A stretch of DNA of 7,543 nucleotides from Lysobacteraceae bacterium (GTDB lineage: Bacteria; Pseudomonadota; Gammaproteobacteria; Xanthomonadales; Xanthomonadaceae), in NCBI GenBank assembly GCA_003449515.1, contig DMHI01000232.1:1-7543 (forward strand), read 5' to 3'. Under the pieces are notes generated by a model, which had not been told where the DNA came from, made no database searches, and was given only the letters and a program-made list of their open reading frames with translations. Every line of letters starts with the position of its first letter. Positions within the stretch are counted from its first letter, which is position 1. A program made the position numbers and the translations under genes. This document shows positions 1-5,782 of the stretch, piece by piece.

Positions 1-1301
1 TCGAACACCGCACGAGGAAGCTGGAGCGGCTTCACCGCGCGCTGGATGCCGATGTCGGGATGCTGCTCGAGATCGACCACCAGCGCCTCGTCGGGCGGCA
101 CATCGGGATCGTGGATGAGCACACGCGGCTTGAGCGGGCGCTCGGGGTTCACCGCCACGACGATCGCGTGGCGCTCGTCGTGCAACTGCAGCACCGAGCC
201 CGGGGGATAGACGCCCATCATGCGGATGAACGCCGCGAGGACGGTCGAGTCGAAGGCGTCACGATGGCGTGCGAACAGCAGCGCGAGCGCGTCGTGCGGC
301 GTGAGCGCCTGCGCCGGATTGCCGGGATTGCACAGGTTGTCGTACTGGTTCACCAGCGCCACCACCCGCGCCAGCGGCCGGATCTGCAGCCCCTTCAGCC
401 CAGACGGATAGCCGCTGCCATCGGCGTGCTCGTGGTGCTGGGCGATGATCTCGATCGCCTCGAGGGGAAGGCCCATCTTCTTCGCCAGCGCCACGCCGTG
501 GCCGGGGTGCTCCTGGAACAGGCGGCGCTCGACCGGCGGCGCGTGGTCGTCGCGCCAGCGCAGCCGATCGGGCAGTTCGATCTTGCCGATGTCGTGCAGC
601 AAGGCACCCAGCCCGAGGTGGCCGAGTTGCGTGGACTCGAACTTCAACGCGCGGCCGAGCAGGATCGACAGCACCGTCACATTCATCGCGTGCAGGGTGG
701 TTTCCTGCCCGGCCTTCTCCGACAGCAGGCGGATCGCAACGTCCTCGATGCCGTCGACCTGACCCACCATCGCCTGCACCTGCGCCAGCGAGACCTCGCG
801 CGCCTGGGCGGGGTTCGATTTGGCGTTCTGCAGCACGCCGCGGAGCTGCCGCGAGGCCTCGCTGAACTGCCGCTCGCAGCGGTCGAGGCTGGCCTGCTGG
901 TCGGCAAGGCGGGCTTTGCGGCGCGCCGCATCGGCCGAGCGTTCAGTCCCGGTGATGCCATCGGGTTCACCAGTGCTCGCATCGGTGGCTGCGGCAATCC
1001 CGGCACCCGCTGCCGGGAGGCTGTCGACGGGCTCCGGCGGCGGTGTGTCGCGCAACGGCACCCCCAGCGAACCCCAGCCGGAAACCGCGGCCGGAAGCGG
1101 CGCTGCCGTCCCGCGCTCGGGCGCGTAGCGGACATGGGTCACGCCGAGACCGTGCACGCGGGCGAGGTCATCGGCGGTGCGGATCAGCAGGCCGGAGGCC
1201 TCCGTGCCCGGGAGCACGACACCGTCCTCCAGAACAATGAACATCCCGACGCGCAGTCGGCCGACCTCGATCGTTTCGAGCTTGGGCTCCGCCATGGCCA
1301 T
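1..1301 (-). CDS. HD-GYP domain cyclic-di-GMP phosphodiesterase, 3' end outside window
   Basis: The 433 visible residues start with a DUF3391-like N-terminal segment (IEVGRLRVGMFIVLEDG, 11-27). A variable Ala/Pro-rich linker (about 64-125) and a helical stretch follow, then an HD-GYP domain (about 195-375). Predicted metal ligands are all present: E200, H204, H236-D237 in HDIGK, H265, H289-H290 and D321, with the DGSGYP signature at 294-299. HD-GYP proteins hydrolyse c-di-GMP to pGpG and GMP, lowering the signal that favours biofilm over motility. With all ligands kept I infer an active enzyme. No signal peptide or membrane helix is seen, so it is cytoplasmic. ATG 1301 is preferred to ATG 1295 by RBS spacing. 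No stop occurs before base 1, so the C terminus is missing. It has the same orientation as the tRNA cluster but is probably a separate unit. Confidence 0.93.
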   Translation of the reverse strand, partial: MAMAEPKLETIEVGRLRVGMFIVLEDGVVLPGTEASGLLIRTADDLARVHGLGVTHVRYAPERGTAAPLPAAVSGWGSLGVPLRDTPPPEPVDSLPAAGAGIAAATDASTGEPDGITGTERSADAARRKARLADQQASLDRCERQFSEASRQLRGVLQNAKSNPAQAREVSLAQVQAMVGQVDGIEDVAIRLLSEKAGQETTLHAMNVTVLSILLGRALKFESTQLGHLGLGALLHDIGKIELPDRLRWRDDHAPPVERRLFQEHPGHGVALAKKMGLPLEAIEIIAQHHEHADGSGYPSGLKGLQIRPLARVVALVNQYDNLCNPGNPAQALTPHDALALLFARHRDAFDSTVLAAFIRMMGVYPPGSVLQLHDERHAIVVAVNPERPLKPRVLIHDPDVPPDEALVVDLEQHPDIGIQRAVKPLQLPRAVF

Positions 1302-1312
1302 CCCCGTGTTCG

Positions 1313-1316
1313 CCTC
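1313..1316 (-). promoter_or_regulatory. Ribosome binding site deciding the HD-GYP gene start
   Basis: GAGG on the minus strand is 11 nt before the ATG at 1301 and 17 nt before the alternative ATG at 1295. The spacing favours the first. Confidence 0.5.
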
Positions 1317-1364
1317 ACAAGCCTGAACGGCGCTGCATGATGTTGCAAGTGCAGCATACGAAGC

Positions 1365-1384
1365 CGGTGACAGACCGCTCACCG
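1365..1384 (-). other. Small stem-loop after tRNA-Leu
   Basis: CGGTGA and TCACCG form a 6-bp stem with an 8-nt loop directly after the tRNA-Leu CCA on the minus strand. There is no following T run, so it is at best a weak end or a processing structure. No other terminator is visible between tRNA-Leu and the HD-GYP gene. Confidence 0.25.
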
Positions 1385-1385
1385 C

Positions 1386-1472
1386 TGGTGCCCGGGGCGG
1401 GAATCGAACCCGCATGGCCTCGCGGCCGGGGGATTTTAAGTCCCCTGTGTCTACCGGTTTCACCACCCGGGC
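1386..1472 (-). tRNA. leuZ: tRNA-Leu (anticodon TAA)
   Basis: An 87-nt class II tRNA with encoded CCA. The acceptor GCCCGGG pairs with CCCGGGC, with discriminator A73 (leucine identity). The anticodon stem GGGGA/TCCCC encloses CTTAAAA (anticodon TAA). The long variable arm folds as GGCC-GCGA-GGCC, and the T-arm is GCGGG/CCCGC with loop TTCGATT. It is third in the Gly-Cys-Leu order, matching E. coli leuZ, and lies 77 nt after tRNA-Cys. Confidence 0.97.
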
Positions 1473-1480
1473 CCGCTGCG

Positions 1481-1486
1481 ATCATA
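1481..1486 (-). promoter_or_regulatory. Candidate -10 box for tRNA-Leu
   Basis: TATGAT (5 of 6 to the -10 consensus) lies 8 nt before the tRNA-Leu 5' end. At 17 nt spacing the -35 region would be the T run of the preceding terminator, a poor match to TTGACA. The call is weak by sequence, but a promoter is expected here because of that terminator. Confidence 0.35.
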
Positions 1487-1503
1487 CGTGGCGCGCGCAA
1501 GCG

Positions 1504-1530
1504 AAAAAAAACCGCGATCGAGGCGCGGTT
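1504..1530 (-). terminator. Intrinsic terminator after tRNA-Cys
   Basis: On the minus strand a 7-bp stem (CGCG plus pairs, AACCGCG against CGCGGTT) with a 7-nt loop runs into eight consecutive T residues (1511-1504). This is the clearest rho-independent terminator in the window. It lies about 20 nt past the tRNA-Cys CCA and separates it from tRNA-Leu. Confidence 0.88.
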
Positions 1531-1549
1531 CGCGATGACGCGGCAAGGA

Positions 1550-1623
1550 TGGAGGCCTGGGTCGGAATTGAACCGGCGTACGCGGATTTGCAGTCCGCTG
1601 CATGACCACTCTGCCACCAGGCC
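1550..1623 (-). tRNA. cysT: tRNA-Cys (anticodon GCA)
   Basis: A 74-nt cloverleaf with encoded CCA and discriminator U73, the known identity base of tRNA-Cys. The acceptor GGCCTGG pairs with CCAGGCC. The anticodon stem GCGGA/TCCGC encloses CTGCAAA (anticodon GCA). The T-arm GCCGG/CCGAC with loop TTCAATT contains one C-A mismatch (position 50 against 64). It lies 70 nt downstream of tRNA-Gly. The symbol follows E. coli synteny. Confidence 0.97.
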
Positions 1624-1652
1624 GGTGACGCTCCCGGGCGCTGCCGGGGCTG

Positions 1653-1684
1653 AAACAACAAGACCCCGGCGGAGCGGGGTCTTG
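1653..1684 (-). terminator. Terminator-like hairpin between tRNA-Gly and tRNA-Cys
   Basis: Nine nucleotides after the tRNA-Gly CCA, the minus strand has CAAGACCCCG, a 6-nt loop and CGGGGTCTTG (10-bp perfect, GC-rich stem), followed by TTGTTT. The tail is T-rich but interrupted, so partial termination or an RNA-processing stem is likely. No convincing promoter is seen between it and tRNA-Cys, so some readthrough must occur if tRNA-Cys depends on the tRNA-Gly promoter. Confidence 0.6.
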
Positions 1685-1693
1685 GGAGAAACG

Positions 1694-1769
<76 letters not shown>

Positions 1770-1782
1770 ACCGGAGACGCGC

Positions 1783-1810
1783 ATTATGGCGATCGCGCCG
1801 CAGATGTCAA
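1783..1810 (-). promoter_or_regulatory. Sigma-70-type promoter of the tRNA-Gly gene
   Basis: On the minus strand a consensus -35 box TTGACA (1810-1805) is followed after 16 nt by CATAAT (1788-1783), which matches 5 of 6 bases of the -10 consensus. The predicted start near 1776 is about 7 nt before the tRNA-Gly 5' end. The GC-rich discriminator (GCGCGTC) after the -10 box is typical of stable-RNA promoters under stringent control (established for E. coli; inferred here). Confidence 0.85.
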
Positions 1811-1818
1811 CACCATGA

Positions 1819-1842
1819 CCGCTGATCGCGGTCGATCAGCGG
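1819..1842 (-). terminator. Perfect hairpin downstream of pgsA
   Basis: A 10-bp perfect stem (CCGCTGATCG with CGATCAGCGG) closes a 4-nt loop, 2 nt past the pgsA stop codon. The minus-strand bases that follow (TCATGGTGTT) are not a clean T run, so intrinsic termination is only plausible. It could instead be a 3'-end stabilising structure, or separate the mRNA unit from the tRNA promoter that begins 8 nt further on. Confidence 0.45.
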
Positions 1843-1844
1843 CA

Positions 1845-2423
1845 TCAGCGCAGGTCGCGCGCGAGCGCCGGCCAGGCGGCTCGCAGGTAGTCGAAGCCCG
1901 ACCACAAGGTGAGCGCGGCGGCGACGCCCAACAACACCTCGCCCAAGGCTTCGGTGGGCAGTGCCGGCAGGTGCGGGCCCAGCCACAGGCTGGGGCCGAT
2001 CAGCAGCGCGACGATGGCGACCATCTGCACGATCGTTTTGATCTTGCCCACCCAGGCCACCGCCACCGCGCCGCGCGCGCCAATCGCGGCCATCCACTCG
2101 CGCAACGCCGAAATGGTGATCTCGCGGCCGATGATCACCGCCGAAAGCAGCGCCAGCAGCGGTGTGGGATTGGCCTGCACCACGATGATCAGCGCGATGG
2201 CGACCGCAAGCTTGTCGGCGACCGGATCGAGGAAGGCGCCGAAGGCCGAATTCATGTCGAACCGCCGCGCGATCCAGCCATCGAGCCAGTCGGTGAGCGC
2301 GCCGACAGCGAACACCAGGGCGGCCCAGAAGCGGTGGTGTTCGATCGGGGCGTAGAAGACGATGACCATCACCGGGATCAGCACGATACGGAACAGGGTG
2401 AGCGCGGTGGGAATGGTCAGCAT
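1845..2423 (-). CDS. pgsA: CDP-diacylglycerol-glycerol-3-phosphate 3-phosphatidyltransferase PgsA
   Basis: PgsA is the inner-membrane enzyme that exchanges CMP of CDP-diacylglycerol for glycerol-3-phosphate to give phosphatidylglycerophosphate, the committed step to phosphatidylglycerol and cardiolipin. The 192-residue protein carries the complete CDP-alcohol phosphotransferase signature: D45, D48, G49, A52, R53, G62, D66 and D70, with the D(x2)DG(x2)AR(x8)G(x3)D(x3)D spacing exact. Hydrophobic segments near 8-25, 32-46, 71-84, 88-105, 130-148 and 160-175 fit a polytopic membrane protein. The N terminus MLTIPTALTLFRIVLIP matches the family. The ATG at 2423 overlaps the uvrC TGA by 7 nt and has GGAGG 9 nt upstream. 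The uvrC-pgsA-tRNA order is also found in E. coli. A strong hairpin follows the stop. Confidence 0.97.
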   Translation of the reverse strand: MLTIPTALTLFRIVLIPVMVIVFYAPIEHHRFWAALVFAVGALTDWLDGWIARRFDMNSAFGAFLDPVADKLAVAIALIIVVQANPTPLLALLSAVIIGREITISALREWMAAIGARGAVAVAWVGKIKTIVQMVAIVALLIGPSLWLGPHLPALPTEALGEVLLGVAAALTLWSGFDYLRAAWPALARDLR

Positions 2424-4312
2424 CGAACGGGGCCTCCAGCGCCCTCGGAATCGGGTAATCCGTGCAGGAAAGCATAGATGCGCCCGGCCAAGGCCGCACT
2501 CACGCCGTCGGCGCGGGCAATCTCCTCGATGCCGGCTTCCTTGAGGCCCTTGAGCCCGCCGAAGTGCGTGAGCAGGGCCTGCCGACGCCGCGGGCCGACG
2601 CCGGGGATGTCCTCGAGGCGGCTGGTATCGCGGGCTTTGGCGCGGCGCTTGCGGTGCCCGGTGATGGCGAAGCGGTGCGCTTCGTCGCGCGCCTGCTGCA
2701 CCAGCTGCAGGCCGGGCGAGGCCGCGCCGGGACGCAGCTCGCGGCCGTCGGGAAACACGAGACGCTCGTCGCCGGCCTTGCGCGCCTCGCCCTTGGCGAC
2801 ACCGATCACGGCCACACCCTGCACCGCGAGTTCATCGAGCACGTCGAGCGCCTGCCGGAGCTGGCCCATGCCGCCGTCGATCAGCAGCAGGTCGGGCAGC
2901 ACGCCCGCCTCCACGCCGCGCTTGAAGCGCCGCAGCAGCGCCTGGCGCATCGCCGCGTAGTCGTCGCCGGGCTCGATGCCGGTGATGTTGAAGCGGCGGT
3001 AGTTCGCGGTCTGCGCGCCCTCGGGGCCGAACACCACGTTGGCGGCGACGGTGGCCTCGCCCATGGTGTGGCTGATGTCGAAGCACTCGATGCGCTGCGG
3101 CGGCGCGCTCAGTCCAAGCAACTGCTGCAGGTCGTCGAGTCGCGCCTGCTGGCTGGCGCGCGTGGCCTGTTCGGTGGCGAGGGTGAGCTGGGCGTTGCGC
3201 AGCGCCATCTCGAGGTAGCGCGCGCGATCGCCGCGCACGCTGGCCTTGATCTCCACCGCGTGGCCGGCCTGTTCGGCCAGCGCGGCTTCCAGCGTTTCCG
3301 CATCGTCGATGGCATGGCTCAGCACCATCTCGCGCGGTGGCTTGCGTTCGGCGTAATGCTGGGTGACGAAGGCCTCGAGGATCTCGCCCTCGGACACATC
3401 GCGATCGACCCGCATCGGCTGCGCGGCGGTGCCGAGGTTCATGCCCTCGCGGAAGCTCAAGACCAGCACCACGGCAACGCCGGCCTGCTGCACGCAGGCG
3501 ATCACATCGAGGTCGGCGCGGTCGCCGTCGACGTACTGCCTGGCCTGCACCTTGCGGATGGCGGCGATCTGGTCGCGCAGCGCCGCCGCACGCTCGAAGT
3601 CGAGCGCCGCGCTCGCGGCCTCCATCGCGCTCCCCAGCTCGTCGACCACGGCGTTGCTGCGGCCCTCGAGGAACAGCCCGACACGACGCACCGCATCGGC
3701 GTAGTCGGCCGCCGCCACAAGGCCGACGCAAGGCGCGCTGCAGCGGCCGATCTGGTGCTGCAGGCAGGGCCGCGTGCGGTTGCGGAACACGCTGTCCTCG
3801 CAGCTGCGCAGGCGGAACAGCTTGAACATCAGATCGATCGTCTCGCGCACGCCGGTGGCGCTGGCGTAGGGGCCGAAGTAGCGCCCTGCCCGCGCCCGCG
3901 CGCCGCGGTGGTAGGCCAGTCGCGGCCAGGCCTCGTGCGTGAGCAGCACGCAGGGATAGCTCTTGTCGTCGCGCATCAGGATGTTGAAGCGCGGCTTCAA
4001 CGCCTTGATGAGCTGGTTCTCGAGCAGCAGCGCCTCGTTCGCGGTGCGCGTGACCACCACTTCGATGCGGGCGATCTGCGCCACCATCGCGCCGATGCGC
4101 GCGCCATGCAGCTTGGTGAAGTAGCTGCCGACGCGCTTGCGCAGCGACGCCGCCTTGCCGATGTAGAGCACACCGCCATCGGCACCGTACATGCGGTACA
4201 CGCCCGGTGCGGTGGTCAGACCGCGCACATACGCCTTGCCATCGAAGGGCGTGCCGGCATCGGCTGGCGATCGATCATCCGGCGCACGGTCGCGCGCGCT
4301 GCCGCCGCTCAT
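2417..4312 (-). CDS. uvrC: UvrABC excinuclease subunit C
   Basis: UvrC makes the 3' and then the 5' incision around DNA lesions in the UvrB-DNA complex during nucleotide-excision repair. The 631-residue product shows all parts: a GIY-YIG nuclease (GVY 37-39, YIG 50-52; 3' incision), four cysteines C171/C183/C191/C195 spaced exactly as the Fe-S ligands of E. coli UvrC, a UVR coiled segment for UvrB contact (about 222-257), and the RNase H-like 5' nuclease with ECFDISH (D412), LLIDGG (D479) and RDEAH (H546), which would be the D-D-H triad. Tandem helix-hairpin-helix DNA-binding motifs follow from about 566. The ATG at 4312 forms an ATGA overlap with the upstream stop; GGAG sits only 2 nt before it, too close to be a good site, so coupling is likely. 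The N terminus is about 18 residues longer than in E. coli, so a later non-ATG start cannot be excluded. Confidence 0.97.
   Translation of the reverse strand: MSGGSARDRAPDDRSPADAGTPFDGKAYVRGLTTAPGVYRMYGADGGVLYIGKAASLRKRVGSYFTKLHGARIGAMVAQIARIEVVVTRTANEALLLENQLIKALKPRFNILMRDDKSYPCVLLTHEAWPRLAYHRGARARAGRYFGPYASATGVRETIDLMFKLFRLRSCEDSVFRNRTRPCLQHQIGRCSAPCVGLVAAADYADAVRRVGLFLEGRSNAVVDELGSAMEAASAALDFERAAALRDQIAAIRKVQARQYVDGDRADLDVIACVQQAGVAVVLVLSFREGMNLGTAAQPMRVDRDVSEGEILEAFVTQHYAERKPPREMVLSHAIDDAETLEAALAEQAGHAVEIKASVRGDRARYLEMALRNAQLTLATEQATRASQQARLDDLQQLLGLSAPPQRIECFDISHTMGEATVAANVVFGPEGAQTANYRRFNITGIEPGDDYAAMRQALLRRFKRGVEAGVLPDLLLIDGGMGQLRQALDVLDELAVQGVAVIGVAKGEARKAGDERLVFPDGRELRPGAASPGLQLVQQARDEAHRFAITGHRKRRAKARDTSRLEDIPGVGPRRRQALLTHFGGLKGLKEAGIEEIARADGVSAALAGRIYAFLHGLPDSEGAGGPVRC
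2433..2437 (-). promoter_or_regulatory. Ribosome binding site for pgsA inside uvrC
   Basis: GGAGG on the minus strand lies 9 nt before the pgsA ATG at 2423, within the 3' end of uvrC. It fixes the pgsA start and supports translation from the uvrC transcript. Confidence 0.7.
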
Positions 4313-5754
4313 TCTCCGACCGGCAACCGCTGCATCTCGCCACTGTCGACATCGAGGCGCCAGATCATGTGGCTGCCGGCATCGGCGATCCACAGCCAGT
4401 TCTGGAAGCTCGCCAGTGCCGCCGGGCGCTGCAGGGCGTTGGGCAACTCGACGGTCGACAAGGCCTGATTGCGCGTCACCCATTTGCGCAGCGCCCCGTT
4501 GCCGGTGTCGGCGATCCACAGCCCCGGCGTGCCGACCATCGGCGCCAGCGCGGTGGGGTATTGCATGAGCGCGTGGCGCAGGCCGCCATCCTTCAGGCCG
4601 AACTCGTGGATACCGCGCCCGAACAGCGTTCGCACGCTGCCGTCGGCGAGGCGCACCTGACGCAGGCTCGACGCGGCGGCATCGAGCACGAAGGCCTGAT
4701 CGCCGGATGCCACGATCCCGGTGGGCTGGGCGAAGGTGGCGCTGTCGGCATCGCCGTCGCTGTCGCCGAAGGCCCCACTGCCGCTGACACGGCGCAACAC
4801 GCGGGTGCCCAGCTCGAGCGCCCAGACCTGGTGGCCGCTGGCCTGCGTGACCAGCAGCGTGCTGTTGACCGCCGCGAGGCCCCAGGGCCGATCGAGCGCC
4901 GAGTCGGCGGGGAGCCTGAGCGCGCCCGCCGTCGGGTCGCCGGGCCGGCCGCTGCCCACGAGGGTGTCGACTTCGCCGGTCCGGGTGTTGATGCGACGGA
5001 TCGCGTGGTTGCCGGTGTCGGCAACGTAGAGGCGGTCCTGCAGCACCACCATGCCGCGCGGGCCGTTGAAGCCGGCCACGTCGGCCAGGCCATCGACCGA
5101 ATCGCGGTTGCCGTTGCCGATCCGGCGCACGACACGGCCATCGTGCGTGCACTCGAGGATGCGGTGATGGCCGCTGTCGGCCACGTAGAGCCGGCTCGCC
5201 GTCACCACCAGACCACCCGGCGTCGCCAGCGGTCCACGCGGGGCATTGGCGTCGAGGCGCGGCATGTCGGCCACACCGGGCGCACAGCCGTAATTGGCGT
5301 CGACGAGTGCTTCGAGCGCCGCCTGCGCACTGTCGAACGCCCGGTCGCCAACGAAGCGCCCCGCCAGTCGGCCATCGGCATCGACCAGCACGGCGGCCGG
5401 CCAGGCCGAGAGGCCGTAGTGCTGCCAGGCCGACCAGTCGGCATCGTTGACCAGCGGCAGCGTCGCGCCCTCGGACTGCAACGCGGCCCACGCCACCATG
5501 CCATCGCGCTCGAATTCGTACTTCGGCACATGCACGGCCAGCACGCGGGCATCGCCCCGGAAGCGATGGGCCAGCGCCTGCGCCGCGACCAGCGCGTTGT
5601 GGCAGTGCGCCGAGCCGGCGTTCCAGAACAGCAGCAGCAGCGGATGGCCTCGCAGCGCCGCCAGCGGGGTCGGCGCGGTGTTGAGCCAGCCCACGCGCTC
5701 GTCGAACTCGGGAGCGATGCCGGCGGCAAGGGCGGTGGCGATCGGGGGCGTCAT
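4309..5754 (-). CDS. Thioredoxin-like domain fused to NHL beta-propeller (NHLRC2-like)
   Basis: The 481-residue protein has two parts. Residues about 17-155 form a thioredoxin-like fold: a hydrophobic strand ending LLLLFW (39-44), the active-site position S-A-H-C (48-51), a VHVPKYEFE strand-turn (74-82) and a WP cis-proline element (118-119). Residues about 170-481 carry six NHL-type blades, for example RLYVADSGHHRIL (188-200), RLYVADTGNHAIRRI (241-255), GLWIADTGNGALRKW (411-425) and NWLWIADAGSHMIWRL (452-467). This order and many local motifs recall human NHLRC2, whose Trx motif is CCINC. Here the first CXXC cysteine appears to be Ser, so ordinary disulfide chemistry is doubtful. The other cysteines are C157 and C202. 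No signal peptide or membrane helix is evident, so it is probably cytoplasmic. The ATG at 5754 starts 28 nt after kdsB and has no obvious Shine-Dalgarno. The stop overlaps the uvrC start (ATGA). The biochemical function is unknown to me. Confidence 0.88.
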   Translation of the reverse strand: MTPPIATALAAGIAPEFDERVGWLNTAPTPLAALRGHPLLLLFWNAGSAHCHNALVAAQALAHRFRGDARVLAVHVPKYEFERDGMVAWAALQSEGATLPLVNDADWSAWQHYGLSAWPAAVLVDADGRLAGRFVGDRAFDSAQAALEALVDANYGCAPGVADMPRLDANAPRGPLATPGGLVVTASRLYVADSGHHRILECTHDGRVVRRIGNGNRDSVDGLADVAGFNGPRGMVVLQDRLYVADTGNHAIRRINTRTGEVDTLVGSGRPGDPTAGALRLPADSALDRPWGLAAVNSTLLVTQASGHQVWALELGTRVLRRVSGSGAFGDSDGDADSATFAQPTGIVASGDQAFVLDAAASSLRQVRLADGSVRTLFGRGIHEFGLKDGGLRHALMQYPTALAPMVGTPGLWIADTGNGALRKWVTRNQALSTVELPNALQRPAALASFQNWLWIADAGSHMIWRLDVDSGEMQRLPVGE

Positions 5755-5782
5755 ACCGGGCGGCCGTGGGGACTGCGACCGA

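Noticed and set aside
60..1340. A 426-codon open frame on the + strand opposite the HD-GYP gene.
   Set aside because: The minus strand encodes clear HD-GYP motifs. The + frame is Arg/His/Gln-rich without recognisable structure.
2462..4468. A 668-codon open frame on the + strand opposite uvrC.
   Set aside because: It mirrors uvrC codons in GC-rich DNA. The product is a His/Ala/Arg/Leu-rich sequence with no domain pattern, while the minus-strand frame encodes a complete UvrC.
4313..5491. Possible giant fusion upstream of uvrC, because its frame stays open far into the Trx-NHL gene.
   Set aside because: The extra translation is Arg/Pro/Gly-rich shadow sequence, and the Trx-NHL protein is encoded there in another frame. 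ATG 4312 fits the UvrC family start.
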